From: Pseudotabrizicola algicola | GTDB taxonomy: Bacteria; Pseudomonadota; Alphaproteobacteria; Rhodobacterales; Rhodobacteraceae | DNA length: 64,000 bases | Reading direction: 5' to 3' | NCBI RefSeq assembly: GCF_010915705.1 | Contig: NZ_JAAIKE010000003.1 | Coordinates: 571,129 to 635,128 of the forward strand | Part shown: positions 1 to 10,032 of the stretch, in pieces | How positions within the stretch are numbered: position 1 is the first letter of the stretch | Layout of the letters: every line of letters starts with the position of its first letter | The notes under the pieces: generated by a model | The model's input: the letters and a program-made list of their open reading frames with translations, nothing else | Told to the model about the DNA's origin: nothing | Database searches by the model: none | Position numbers and translations under genes: made by a program

Positions 1-849
1 CACATCGGCCTGCGGATAGGCCTGCAGAATGGCGCGCCGCAGCCCCGCGCCGATATCATGCGCGCGGCGCAGCGGCAGATCGCCATCAAGTTCGATGTGA
101 ATCTGCACGAAGATGCGGCTGCCTGCCATGCGGGTCTTGATGTCGTGATAGCCCTGCACACCGGGCCAGTCGCGGGCGATGGCCTCGATCCCGGCGATAA
201 CGACCGGATCGGCGCGGCGATCCATCAGCGCATGGAAGGCATCGCGCCCGATGCGCGCCGCCCCGAGCGCGAGCATCCCCGCCGCCGCAAGGGCCACCAC
301 GGAGTCAATCGCCGTCAGCCCGAAGGCGCGCGAGGCCCAGAGCGAGACAATCGCCCCGATATTGGGCAACAGGTCGCCCAGATAGTGCAGGCGGTCGGCC
401 GCCACCACCTTGTTGCCCGTGCGCCGCGCCACGCGACCCTGCCACAGCACCAGACCGAGCGTCAGCAAGATGGACACCGCCATCACTCCCATCCCCACAG
501 CTTCGCGCGAGAGGGTGTCCGGCACCGGCGCCAGCAGGCGCTGCACCGCGGCCACCGCGATCACCCCCGCAGAAACCAGAATGAAGATCGACTGGCCGAG
601 CGAGGCCAGATCCTCGGCCGAGGTGTGGCCAAAGGCGTGATCCTCGTCGGCTGGCTTTGCCGCATAGAAGATCGCGGCCATCGCCATCAGGCTGACCATC
701 AGGTCCATGGCGCTGTCGGCCAGAGAGGCGGCCACAGACAAGGCCCCTGTCTGCCCCAAAGCCCAGAGCTTGAGCGCGACCAGCACCGAGGCCACCGTGA
801 CCGAGGCCAGTCCCGCCGACAGGTTCAGCCGTGTCTGTTCGGTTGCCAT
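1..849 (-). CDS. Cation diffusion facilitator (FieF/CzcD-type) transporter, C-terminus cut by window edge
   Basis: This is an inner-membrane divalent metal/proton antiporter of the CDF family (Zn2+, Fe2+ or similar efflux). Visible family signatures are the first metal pair in LADSAMDLMVS, the loop motif DEDHAFGHTSAEDLA, and the second pair in LHYLGDLLPN, which match the two intramembrane sites of FieF. The C-terminal cytoplasmic domain (VQGYHDIKTRMAGSRIFVQIHIELD) is present up to the edge. About 283 codons are visible and the usual length is near 300, so only a few residues are missing. The start is ATG at 849 with a GGGGG just upstream; an in-frame ATG at 861 is the alternative. The metal specificity cannot be read from the sequence. 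Confidence 0.9.
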   Translation of the reverse strand, partial: MATEQTRLNLSAGLASVTVASVLVALKLWALGQTGALSVAASLADSAMDLMVSLMAMAAIFYAAKPADEDHAFGHTSAEDLASLGQSIFILVSAGVIAVAAVQRLLAPVPDTLSREAVGMGVMAVSILLTLGLVLWQGRVARRTGNKVVAADRLHYLGDLLPNIGAIVSLWASRAFGLTAIDSVVALAAAGMLALGAARIGRDAFHALMDRRADPVVIAGIEAIARDWPGVQGYHDIKTRMAGSRIFVQIHIELDGDLPLRRAHDIGAGLRRAILQAYPQADV

Positions 850-950
850 CTGCGCCCCCATGCTGTGCCAAAGGCGGCATGCGCTACCCCGAGACGCAGG
901 TCAAGCGCAAGAGCCCCGCGCCACGGGGCGCCGGCCATGCGCGGGCGCGG

Positions 951-1667
951 TCAGTCGATCACCTCGTCGGCGCCCACACCCCAGAGGCTGCTGACCGGCG
1001 CCCAGCCGCGCTGGTTGTCGACCGAAACGCGGCACCAGCCGTCCTTGCAACTGATGATGCGCGCGACCACGCCGCGCTCGGCCTGAAAGGCCGCGAGCGA
1101 CGCGGTGTCGGGCCGGCTGTAGAAGGTTGCCATGTCATCGGCCACCATCACCGACCGCACGCCGGACAGCAGCGCATAATGCACCCAGCCGCCCAGACCC
1201 TCGGCATCCTCGACGCGGCGCCAATGGCCATGCTCGGCAGTGATCTTGAGCGGCATGCCCACCCGCGTGAACACCCAGTCGATCCGGTGCGACAGGCCGG
1301 GGCCGCGGCGCGCATTGCCCTCGCCCGATTTGAGCGAGACAAAACGCGGCAAGGGAAGGTTCGTCACGGCCCCCTTGTTGGGATCGCGCGGCGGAGGCGC
1401 GGCGGCAGCCGTGCGTGGCGCTGGCGGACCCGCCGGCAAAGAGGCTGGCGGCGCTCCGGTTGCCTCGGTCGCGGTCAGCGGCAGATCAGTGGCCTCCGGG
1501 GTTTCTTCCGTCTCGGCGGTCTCTGCTCTTTCCGAAGGCACCGGCGCCAGCGTCGCCGCGACCGGCACCGGACGCGGCTTTGGCCGCACTGTCTGCGCCC
1601 ATGCCCCGGAGGCCAGCCCGATCAGGGCCACGCCCAGAACCATCGCCTTCAGCATGCTGTTCACCAT
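951..1667 (-). CDS. Exported SH3-domain protein (bacterial SH3, former DUF1058)
   Basis: The 238-residue product starts with a signal peptide (MLKAMVLGVALIGLASGAWAQ), followed by a Pro/Ala/Glu-rich linker of about 75 residues and then a bacterial SH3 region. Recognisable segments are LPRFVSLKSGEGNARRGP, WVFTRVGMPLKI, WRRVEDAEGLGGWVH and a second copy around GVVARIISCKDGWCRVS. The role is probably periplasmic, in envelope or cell-wall binding, but the ligand is unknown. I chose ATG 1667 (MVNSML...); ATG 1655 also gives an intact signal peptide, and an open frame runs upstream to 1793. It lies 101 nt upstream of the CDF gene on the same strand and is divergent from the 2-hydroxyacid dehydrogenase. 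Confidence 0.8.
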   Translation of the reverse strand: MVNSMLKAMVLGVALIGLASGAWAQTVRPKPRPVPVAATLAPVPSERAETAETEETPEATDLPLTATEATGAPPASLPAGPPAPRTAAAAPPPRDPNKGAVTNLPLPRFVSLKSGEGNARRGPGLSHRIDWVFTRVGMPLKITAEHGHWRRVEDAEGLGGWVHYALLSGVRSVMVADDMATFYSRPDTASLAAFQAERGVVARIISCKDGWCRVSVDNQRGWAPVSSLWGVGADEVID

Positions 1668-1835
1668 CCGCCTGTGGCCGGGTGCGTCCCGGTCTCTTGG
1701 TTCTGCCATCGCACAGCCCGCCGGGGGCTGCAAACGCTCAACGGTCCGGAGTTGTTTGCATAGGGTCTTGTGCCCCGCACCGGTTCCCGTCACTTTGCCC
1801 TCAGGCAGGCGCCAAGATCAAGTCCAGGGAGGCCC

Positions 1836-2825
1836 ATGATGCCCGCACAAAGGCTGAGTGTTGTAGTCACGCGACGGTTGCCCGAACCGGTCGAGACGCG
1901 GATGAAAGAACTGTTCGACGTCGAATTGCGCGACCCTGACACCCGCATGTCGCGCGAGGAACTGGCCCAGGCCATGCGGCGCGCCGATGTGCTGGTGCCC
2001 TGTATCACCGACCAGATCGACGCCGCCCTGATCGGGCAGGCGGGCGACAAGCTGAAACTGATCGCGAATTACGGCGCGGGGGTCGACCATATCGACGTCG
2101 CCACCGCCCGCCAGCGCGGCATCCTGGTGTCGAACACGCCCGGGGTGGTGACGGAAGACACCGCCGACATGGCGCTTGCGCTGATCATGGCCGTCACCCG
2201 CCGCATCCCCGAAGGACTGGCCGTGATGCAATCAGGCGACTGGCAGGGCTGGGCGCCTACCGCCTATATGGGCGCGCGGCTGGGGGGAAAGCGGCTGGGT
2301 ATCCTCGGCATGGGCCGCATCGGTCAGGCGGTGGCGCGGCGGGCGCGGGCCTTTGGCATGCAGGTGCATTACAACAACCGCAAACGCCTGCGTCCTGACG
2401 TCGAGGCCGAACTTGACGCGACTTGGTGGGAAAGCCTCGACCAGATGGTCAGCCGCATGGACATCCTGTCGATCAACTGCCCGCATACGCCCTCGACCTA
2501 CCACCTGATGAACGCGCGGCGGCTGAAGCTGATGAAGCCGACCGCCGTGATCGTGAACACCTCGCGCGGGGAGGTGATCGACGAGAACGCCCTGACCCGC
2601 GGCCTGCGCGCGGGCGAACTGGCGGGTGCGGGCCTTGATGTGTTCGAGCATGGCCACGAGGTGAACCCGCGCCTGCGTGAATTGCCCAATGTGGTGCTGC
2701 TGCCGCATATGGGCAGCGCCACGCTGGAAGGCCGCATCGAGATGGGCGAGAAGGTGATCATCAACATCAAGACCTTCGCCGACGGCCACCGCCCGCCCGA
2801 TCAGGTGGTGCCGGGCCAACTCTAG
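1836..2825 (+). CDS. D-isomer-specific 2-hydroxyacid dehydrogenase (glyoxylate/hydroxypyruvate reductase-like)
   Basis: The 329-residue cytoplasmic oxidoreductase should reduce a 2-oxoacid such as glyoxylate or hydroxypyruvate with NAD(P)H. The NAD-binding Rossmann motif is LGILGMGRIGQAVARRARA. The catalytic set is visible: Arg in NTSRGEVIDENAL, Glu in GAGLDVFEHG, and His in LLPHMGSATLEG. GAGVDHIDVATARQRGI is the substrate-loop signature. ATG 1836 follows AGGGAGG at ideal spacing; the frame is open further upstream but without a better start. It converges on a GhrA-type reductase across a large inverted repeat. It resembles GyaR/GhrB-type enzymes more than formate or phosphoglycerate dehydrogenases, but the substrate is inferred. 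Confidence 0.88.
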   Translation: MMPAQRLSVVVTRRLPEPVETRMKELFDVELRDPDTRMSREELAQAMRRADVLVPCITDQIDAALIGQAGDKLKLIANYGAGVDHIDVATARQRGILVSNTPGVVTEDTADMALALIMAVTRRIPEGLAVMQSGDWQGWAPTAYMGARLGGKRLGILGMGRIGQAVARRARAFGMQVHYNNRKRLRPDVEAELDATWWESLDQMVSRMDILSINCPHTPSTYHLMNARRLKLMKPTAVIVNTSRGEVIDENALTRGLRAGELAGAGLDVFEHGHEVNPRLRELPNVVLLPHMGSATLEGRIEMGEKVIINIKTFADGHRPPDQVVPGQL

Positions 2826-2826
2826 C

Positions 2827-3059
2827 GGAGCGGCTGCGCCGCGCTGTCCCTGTCTCGGCTCTGGCCTGCGGCCAACCGCCTCGGGCAAAGGGGCTTTGCC
2901 CCTCGCCGCCCGAAGGGGGCGGCTCACCCCAGAGTATTTGGAAAGCAGCAAATCAGGGCGGGCTTGCTGCTTTTCCAAATACTCCCGCGCGGAGCGCATC
3001 TTCCGAGGCGGTTGGCCGCAGGCCAGAGCCGAGACAAAAACAATGCGGCGCAGCCGCTC
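2827..3059. repeat. Long nested inverted repeat between convergent genes
   Basis: The whole gap between two convergent dehydrogenase genes folds on itself. The outer arms 2828-2842 and 3045-3059 are complementary over 15 bp. The middle arms 2851-2884 and 3003-3036 match perfectly over 34 bp. The inner arms 2932-2951 and 2964-2984 match over 20 bp with one extra base in the right arm. Between them are local hairpins such as GGGGC-TTT-GCCCC near 2891 and GCCGCCC-GAA-GGGGGCGGC near 2907. It probably works as a bidirectional transcription terminator, but it is much longer than needed for that. Confidence 0.9.
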
Positions 3060-3086
3060 TATTGGATTCAGCCGGTTGCCGTTGGC

Positions 3087-4013
3087 TCAATAGCCCGAGG
3101 CACGGTCGACGCGGTGGAGCAGCGGTTCTGCGGCTTCGGCGCGGCGGATGTTTTCGGCGATGACGGTGGCAGCGGAGGGCGCGCGGGTGTCGGCGGCGAT
3201 GTGCGGGGTGACCGTGATCCTTGGATGGGCCCAGAAGGCATGGTCGCGCGGCAGCGGTTCCACCCGGAAGACATCGAGCGTGGCATGGCCGATCTGGCCC
3301 TCGTCCAGCGCGGCGAGCAGGGCGGCATCGTCGATGAGCGGGCCGCGGCCGGGGTTCAGGATCACCGCGCCGCGCGCCGGCAGAGCAAGGGTTTCGGCGT
3401 TGAGCGTATTATCCGTCTCGGGCGTGCGGGGCAGCAGGGTCACCACGATCTCTGCGCCGGTCAGCGCCGCGCGCAGGCCGTCGGCCCCCGAAAGGCAGCG
3501 CAGGCCGGGCAGGGATTTGGGCCTGCGGCTCCACCCCGTGACGGGGAAGTTCAGCGCCGCCAGCGCCTGTGCGCAGGCTGTGCCGAGTGCGCCGAGTCCC
3601 AGCACGGTGACGGGGCGGTTGCGGGCCAGCGGCGGTGGCACCGGGTTCCAGCGCCGGTCGGGGTTCACGATATGGGCGTCCATCCCCAGATGGTGGCGCA
3701 GGGTGTGGCCCACCACCCATTCCACCATGCTTTCGGTCAGCGACGGGTCCACCATCCGGCAGAGGGGTTGGGTCAGCGTGGGATTGCCGACGATCCGTTC
3801 CACCCCGGCCCAGAGCGACAGCACCGCCTTGGTGCGGGTGAAGGGGGTGAAGTCCTGCAGCGGCGCGCCGGGGGCGTAGACGATGTAATCCACCGTCTCG
3901 GGTGCAGCCTCGAGCACCACCTGTGCCGTCACGCCCGCGCGGGCAATCGCCTCGGGCAGCACGTCACGGTATTCGCCCCAGAGGTCAGGGGCGGCGAAGA
4001 GGACAATGATCAT
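3087..4013 (-). CDS. ghrA: Glyoxylate/hydroxypyruvate reductase A
   Basis: This 308-residue enzyme belongs to the GhrA branch of the D-2-hydroxyacid dehydrogenases and should reduce glyoxylate and hydroxypyruvate with NADPH. It shows the shortened GhrA N-terminus (MIIVLFAAPDLWGEYRDVLPEAI), the segment SLWAGVERIV, the nucleotide-binding GLGALGTACAQALAALNF, and the catalytic Arg (NPGRGPLIDD), Glu (DVFRVEPLP) and His (VTPHIAADT). It is the last gene of the mreBCD-PBP2-rodA run and starts 3 nt after the rodA stop, so it is probably co-transcribed. That coupling to the elongasome operon has no obvious metabolic reason. Confidence 0.88.
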   Translation of the reverse strand: MIIVLFAAPDLWGEYRDVLPEAIARAGVTAQVVLEAAPETVDYIVYAPGAPLQDFTPFTRTKAVLSLWAGVERIVGNPTLTQPLCRMVDPSLTESMVEWVVGHTLRHHLGMDAHIVNPDRRWNPVPPPLARNRPVTVLGLGALGTACAQALAALNFPVTGWSRRPKSLPGLRCLSGADGLRAALTGAEIVVTLLPRTPETDNTLNAETLALPARGAVILNPGRGPLIDDAALLAALDEGQIGHATLDVFRVEPLPRDHAFWAHPRITVTPHIAADTRAPSAATVIAENIRRAEAAEPLLHRVDRASGY

Positions 4014-4016
4014 GCG

Positions 4017-5156
4017 TTACCTCGGTCTGTGGACATGCGCGCTCTGGATCAGGCCGAAGGCCACCAGAAGCACCAGCATCGCCGAGCCGCCATAGGACAG
4101 GAAGGGCAGCGGGATGCCGACGACGGGGGCCAGCCCCATCACCATGGCCAGATTGATCGCCAGATAAAAGAAGAAGTTGGCGGCGATCCCGAGGATCAGC
4201 AGCAACGAGAAGCGGTCCTTGTTCTGCATGGCCGAGACATAGCAGAACACAAGGATCAGCGCGTAGAGCACCAAGAGGCTGAACACACCGACAAAGCCGA
4301 ATTCCTCGCCCAGCGTGGTGAAGATGAAGTCGGTGTGCTTTTCGGGCAGGAAGTTCAGCCGGCTCTGGGTGCCTTGCATAAATCCCTTGCCGTTCCAGCC
4401 GCCCGACCCCAGCGCGATCTGCGCCTGGATGATGTTGTAGCCTGCGCCCAGCGGGTCCGATGTCGGGTCCAGGAAGGTGTCGATGCGGCGGAACTGGTAG
4501 TCGTGCAGCAATTGCCAGTCGGTGCCCCGGCTGGCCATCACCGCCCAGATCACGCTGACGAGGCCGGTGGCGACCACCGCGAAATACCACCAGCTGACCC
4601 CTGCCAGCAGCATGACCGCGCCGCCGATCATCAACAGGATCAGCGCCGTGCCGAGGTTGGGCTGCATCAGCACCAGAACGGTGGGAATCGCGGTCAGCAC
4701 CACCGGGATCAGCACCCAGAACAGGCGCGAGGTCTTTTTCACATCGAGCCAGTCGTAATAGGCAGCCAGCATCATCACCAGCGTGACCTTCATCAGCTCG
4801 GAGGGTTGCAGGCGCATGCCGCCCACCTCGATCCAGCGCTGTGCGCCCATCCCGACCGAGCCGAAGAATTCCACCACCAGCAGCAGCACGACCGAGACAC
4901 CGTAGGCCAGAAGCGACATGTTGCGCCAGAACCAGATCGGCACGAAGGCGATGAAGAACATCACCACCATGCCGAGCGCGAAGACCTGCATCTGCCGCCC
5001 CGCCCAAGGCTCGAATCGCCCGCCCGCGATGGAGTAGAGCGCAAGCCACCCCACCGCAGACACCGCGGTGACCAGCACGATCAGCGGCCAGTTCAGGTGC
5101 AGCACCTTGCGCAGGCCCGTGGGCACGAATTTGACGCGGTATTCCAGAAAGCTCAT
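4017..5156 (-). CDS. rodA: Peptidoglycan glycosyltransferase RodA (SEDS family)
   Basis: RodA polymerises lipid II into glycan strands during lateral wall growth and works with the PBP2 encoded just upstream. The 379-residue product is a polytopic membrane protein with the SEDS signatures GAQRWIEVGGMRLQPSELMK, LGTALILLMIGGAVML, and the C-terminal INLAMVMGLAPVVGIPLPFLSYGGSAM. The GAQRW...QPSE loop contains the region essential in RodA/FtsW. It starts 9 nt after the PBP2 stop. Length and motifs are normal for the family. Confidence 0.96.
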   Translation of the reverse strand: MSFLEYRVKFVPTGLRKVLHLNWPLIVLVTAVSAVGWLALYSIAGGRFEPWAGRQMQVFALGMVVMFFIAFVPIWFWRNMSLLAYGVSVVLLLVVEFFGSVGMGAQRWIEVGGMRLQPSELMKVTLVMMLAAYYDWLDVKKTSRLFWVLIPVVLTAIPTVLVLMQPNLGTALILLMIGGAVMLLAGVSWWYFAVVATGLVSVIWAVMASRGTDWQLLHDYQFRRIDTFLDPTSDPLGAGYNIIQAQIALGSGGWNGKGFMQGTQSRLNFLPEKHTDFIFTTLGEEFGFVGVFSLLVLYALILVFCYVSAMQNKDRFSLLLILGIAANFFFYLAINLAMVMGLAPVVGIPLPFLSYGGSAMLVLLVAFGLIQSAHVHRPR

Positions 5157-5165
5157 GTGCGGCCC

Positions 5166-7109
5166 CTATGCGCGCGAGGTGTCGGGGGCGCGGCCCTCGG
5201 CATCGCGCAGGGGCAGCTTTTCCAGCATCGAGGCGATGCGGTTGCGCTGGCTGGACGGATAGGCGGACAGCGGCGGCAGCCCGTCGCTCAGCGCGCGCAG
5301 GATGGCGTCGCGCGCGATGGGGGCTGCCGCGGTGGAGCCGCCGCCGCCGTGTTCCACCACCACCGAGACCGCGTAGCGCGGGTTGGTATAGGGCGCATAG
5401 CCGACAAACAGCGCATGGTCGCGCCGGTTCCACGGCAGCTGGTCGTTGGAAATCACCCCGCGCGCCCGTTCGGCGGCAGTGATGTTGCGCACCTGGCTGG
5501 TGCCGGTCTTGCCTGCCCAGACCAGTGCCTCGTCCACGATGCGCGAGGAGGTGGCGGTGCCGCGCTCGCCGTTCATCACCGCATACATGCCGGACCTGAT
5601 CTTGCGCATGATCTCTTCCGAGATCCCGATCTCGGGCGCGGGTTCCACCGGCACTTCCTTGCCGTCGATCGAGCGCACAAGGCGCGGCACCACCGCGCGG
5701 CCCGTGGCGATGCGCGCGGTCATCACCGCAAGCTGCAAGGGAGAGGTCAGCACGTAGCCCTGGCCGATGCTGGCGTTGATGGTGTCGCCGATGCGCCAGT
5801 CCTGCTTGTGGCGTTCCTGTTTCCACGCTCGGTTTGGCATGATGCCATCGGCAATCGCCGACATCGGCAGATCATGGCGGATGCCAAGGCCAAAGCGCCG
5901 GCCCATCTCGGCGATCTTTTCGATGCCGACCCGTTGGGCGATGTCGTAGTAATAGACGTCGCAGCTTTCGGCGAGCGACTTTTCAAGGTTCACCGCCCCG
6001 TGGCCCGCCCGCTTCCAGCAGTGGAAGCGCCGGCCGCCAAACTCCAGATGGCCCGGGCAGCGCACGGTGGTGTTGACGTTGATCAGCCCCGCCTCGAGCG
6101 CCGCAAGGGCGGTGATCATTTTGAAGGTGGACCCCGGAGGATAGACGCCCTGCACGGTCTTGTTGGCCAGCGGGCGGTGGTCATTCTCCATCAGGGTGTT
6201 GTAATCGGTGTGGCTGATCCCGCGCACGAACAGGTTCGGGTCGAACGAGGGCGACGAGACAATGGCGATCAGATCGCCGTTGTTCACATCCATCACCACG
6301 GCAGCGGCAGATTCGTCGCCCAGACGCGCCTGAATGAAGTTCTGGACGTCGGCGTCGATGGTCAGCCGCACGTCGGAGCCCGGATCCCCCTCGACCCGCT
6401 CCAGTTCGCGCATGACGCGGCCCACGGCGTTCACCTCGATCCGGCGGGTGCCGGCGCGGCCGCGCAAGACATCCTCCATCCAGCGTTCCACCCCGATCTT
6501 GCCGATCTGGAACTTGGGGATACGCAGCAACGGATCGGGGCTTTCCAGCTCTGCCAGATCGCGTTCCGACACCGGGCCGACATAGCCCAGCACATGCGCG
6601 AAATCCGTGTCGCGCGGATATTGGCGGCTCAAGCCCACCTCGGGCGAGACGCCGGGCAGGGCAGGGGCGTTCAGCGCGATCTTGGACAGGTCTTCCCATG
6701 TCAGCCGGTCCGCCACGGTGATCGGCGCGAAGGAACTGGTGCGGCGCATTTCCTTGGTGGTGCGGTCCAGATCATCGGCGGTCAGCGGGATGATATGCGC
6801 CAGCTTGGCCAGCACCTCGTCGACATTGCCCGCATCCTCGCGCGTGATCACCACACGGTAATTCTGTTCGTTGCCCGCCAGAACCTTGCCGTTGCGGTCA
6901 AGGATCAGCCCGCGCGCGGGCGGGATCAGCCGGATCGAGATGCGGTTTTCCTCGGCCAGCAGCTTGAACTGGTCGGCCTGATCGACCGACAGATAGCGCA
7001 TGCGCGCGCCCAGCACGGCAAACATCGCCGTCATCGCGCCGCCCATCAGCAACGCGCGCCGATGGGTGACACTGGCGCTTTCTTCGGTTTCCTTCGGGCT
7101 GCGTCTCAC
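5166..7109 (-). CDS. mrdA: Penicillin-binding protein 2, elongation transpeptidase
   Basis: PBP2 is the D,D-transpeptidase of the elongasome. The 647-residue product has one N-terminal membrane segment (RALLMGGAMTAMFAVLGA), a pedestal/dimerisation region and a C-terminal transpeptidase domain. The active-site Ser-x-x-Lys lies in PPGSTFKM (Ser 327, Lys 330). The second motif is SCD in LAESCDVYYY, and the KTG box is AGKTGTSQ at 534. I chose GTG 7109 because GGGGCAGGA precedes it and it begins 10 nt after the mreD stop. The next upstream in-frame ATG (7175) would overlap mreD by 56 nt and adds residues unlike PBP2. Confidence 0.95.
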   Translation of the reverse strand: MRRSPKETEESASVTHRRALLMGGAMTAMFAVLGARMRYLSVDQADQFKLLAEENRISIRLIPPARGLILDRNGKVLAGNEQNYRVVITREDAGNVDEVLAKLAHIIPLTADDLDRTTKEMRRTSSFAPITVADRLTWEDLSKIALNAPALPGVSPEVGLSRQYPRDTDFAHVLGYVGPVSERDLAELESPDPLLRIPKFQIGKIGVERWMEDVLRGRAGTRRIEVNAVGRVMRELERVEGDPGSDVRLTIDADVQNFIQARLGDESAAAVVMDVNNGDLIAIVSSPSFDPNLFVRGISHTDYNTLMENDHRPLANKTVQGVYPPGSTFKMITALAALEAGLINVNTTVRCPGHLEFGGRRFHCWKRAGHGAVNLEKSLAESCDVYYYDIAQRVGIEKIAEMGRRFGLGIRHDLPMSAIADGIMPNRAWKQERHKQDWRIGDTINASIGQGYVLTSPLQLAVMTARIATGRAVVPRLVRSIDGKEVPVEPAPEIGISEEIMRKIRSGMYAVMNGERGTATSSRIVDEALVWAGKTGTSQVRNITAAERARGVISNDQLPWNRRDHALFVGYAPYTNPRYAVSVVVEHGGGGSTAAAPIARDAILRALSDGLPPLSAYPSSQRNRIASMLEKLPLRDAEGRAPDTSRA

Positions 7110-7119
7110 GTCCTGCCCC

Positions 7120-7668
7120 TCACAACCTACGTCCGTAATTGTCGACTTCGCCCGTGGCGGGCTTGCGCAGATCAAAGGCCAGACGGCTGGCCCCCACCAC
7201 CACAGGGTAACACAGGATCGACCACAAAACCTGCATCATGGCAAAGCCGAATGCCGGTTGCGGCAGGAACGATAGCGTGAACGCCAGCCGGTACGCCAGA
7301 AGACAGGCGATCATCAGCCCCGCCACCATGAACCATTCCGCCACCAGCGTCAGTTCCCGCGTCAGCGCCACCCGGTTGCGCACGAATTCCACCGCGACCA
7401 CCACCAGCGCCGTCCACAGTCCGGGCGGGCGCAGCAGGATCATGTCCTCCAGCAGCAGCACGCCCGCCAGCAGCCAGACCGGCAGGTAATCGGGCCGCCG
7501 CGTTGCCCATGCGAAAATCAGGCACAGCAAGAGGTCGGGGCCGGGCCAATCCCCCGCCTCTGACCCCAGCGGCAAGAGCCGCAGATACAAAAGCAGAAGC
7601 GCGATCGCCACGAACAGCCCGCGATAGAACCAGACGCTGGAGCGAAGCGCATCACCCACCATTGCCAT
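7120..7668 (-). CDS. mreD: Rod shape-determining membrane protein MreD
   Basis: MreD is a small polytopic membrane protein that links MreB/MreC to the wall synthases. The product has about 182 residues and at least five hydrophobic segments, beginning GLFVAIALLLLYLRLLPL, followed by the conserved loop GDWPGPDLLLCLIFAWATRRPDYLPVWLL. The start is uncertain: ATG 7668 and ATG 7662 both sit inside the overlap with the mreC end, and ATG 7686 is possible. The overlap implies translational coupling to mreC. Confidence 0.9.
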   Translation of the reverse strand: MAMVGDALRSSVWFYRGLFVAIALLLLYLRLLPLGSEAGDWPGPDLLLCLIFAWATRRPDYLPVWLLAGVLLLEDMILLRPPGLWTALVVVAVEFVRNRVALTRELTLVAEWFMVAGLMIACLLAYRLAFTLSFLPQPAFGFAMMQVLWSILCYPVVVGASRLAFDLRKPATGEVDNYGRRL

Positions 7669-8635
7669 CCGTTTCGGTGCTTGCATCGGCGGCGGGTTCT
7701 GCCTCGGGCTGGGTGCCGCGTGCGGGCATCGCTTCGGTGTTCAGCGCGCCACTGGTGTCGGGCCCGTCGGGCAGCAAGGGCGGCGCGACCAAGGCCCCCG
7801 CGTCGGTGATGGGGGCAAGCTGATGGCTGCGCAGCACGCGCAGGAATTCCAGCCGCTGGTAATCGGCGCTCAGGCTGACTCGCAGGCGGCGGTCATTGCC
7901 CATCACGACCTGCCCCACCAGCAGCCCCGCCGGAAACATGCCGCCATCGCCGGAACTGACCACGCGGTCACCGGGGCGCACCTCGTCGGTCTTTTCCAGA
8001 AACTCCAGCGGGGGCAGGGCGGTGTTGTCGCCCGACAGCAGGCCCTTCTGCCCCGAAGGCTGCACCGTGACCGGAATCCGGCTGTTGGTGTCGGTCAGCA
8101 GGATCACCCGCGCGGTGCGCTCGCCCACGCCGGAGATGCGCCCCACCAGACCGATCCCGTCCATCGTGGCCCAGCCATCGAGAATGCCATCACGCGCCCC
8201 CACGTTGATCAGCACCGATTGCCGGAACGGGCTGCCGCTGTCGGCCAGCACCTGCCCCGTCACATGGGTCAGCTTCGGGTCCAGCCGCACCTGATTGAGG
8301 TCGAGAAGCCGCGCGTTCTGCTGTTCGAGCTGCAGGGCCGCCTCGCGCCACGCCTTCATCTGCTGCAATTCGCGGCGCAGGTCCTGATTTTGCGCATGCA
8401 GGCTGGCATAGCTCTGGAACTGCTCGATCATGCCGGCGGCAGAGGTGACAGGGGCCATCGCCCATTCGAACGAGGGCACCACGCGGTCGATCAGCGCGGC
8501 GCGGAACCGCTCCACCCTCGGGCTGTCGATGCGCCAGAGCAGGAACAGCCCGAGCAGCGCCAGCACCAGAATTCCCACCAGCACCCGCCGCAGCGGGCGG
8601 GAAAACTCTTCAGGGTCTGTCCGCGTCTTTGCCAT
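7652..8635 (-). CDS. mreC: Rod shape-determining protein MreC
   Basis: MreC is a bitopic periplasmic scaffold of the elongasome. The 327-residue product has an N-terminal cytoplasmic stretch, a membrane segment (RVLVGILVLALLGLFLLWRI), a coiled-coil region around residues 70-110 (YASLHAQNQDLRRELQQMK), and the two-barrel MreC domain with TGQVLADSGSPFRQSVLINV and SSGDGGMFPAGLLVGQV. The tail is Pro/Ala/Glu-rich and disordered. It lies 74 nt downstream of mreB and overlaps mreD. Confidence 0.95.
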   Translation of the reverse strand: MAKTRTDPEEFSRPLRRVLVGILVLALLGLFLLWRIDSPRVERFRAALIDRVVPSFEWAMAPVTSAAGMIEQFQSYASLHAQNQDLRRELQQMKAWREAALQLEQQNARLLDLNQVRLDPKLTHVTGQVLADSGSPFRQSVLINVGARDGILDGWATMDGIGLVGRISGVGERTARVILLTDTNSRIPVTVQPSGQKGLLSGDNTALPPLEFLEKTDEVRPGDRVVSSGDGGMFPAGLLVGQVVMGNDRRLRVSLSADYQRLEFLRVLRSHQLAPITDAGALVAPPLLPDGPDTSGALNTEAMPARGTQPEAEPAADASTETDGNGG

Positions 8636-8709
8636 GCCGGTCTGCTATGCCCAATTCATACGCCCGGCCCCGCTGGGCCGCGTCCACCCGTCCGGTCACC
8701 AGAGCCGGA

Positions 8710-10032
<1,323 letters not shown>

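Noticed and set aside
2964-7280. Plus-strand open frame of 1438 codons opposite rodA and PBP2
   Set aside because: It is antisense to clearly recognisable mrdA, rodA and ghrA genes; its His/Gln/Arg/Asp-rich translation is the usual shadow of high-GC coding DNA on the other strand.
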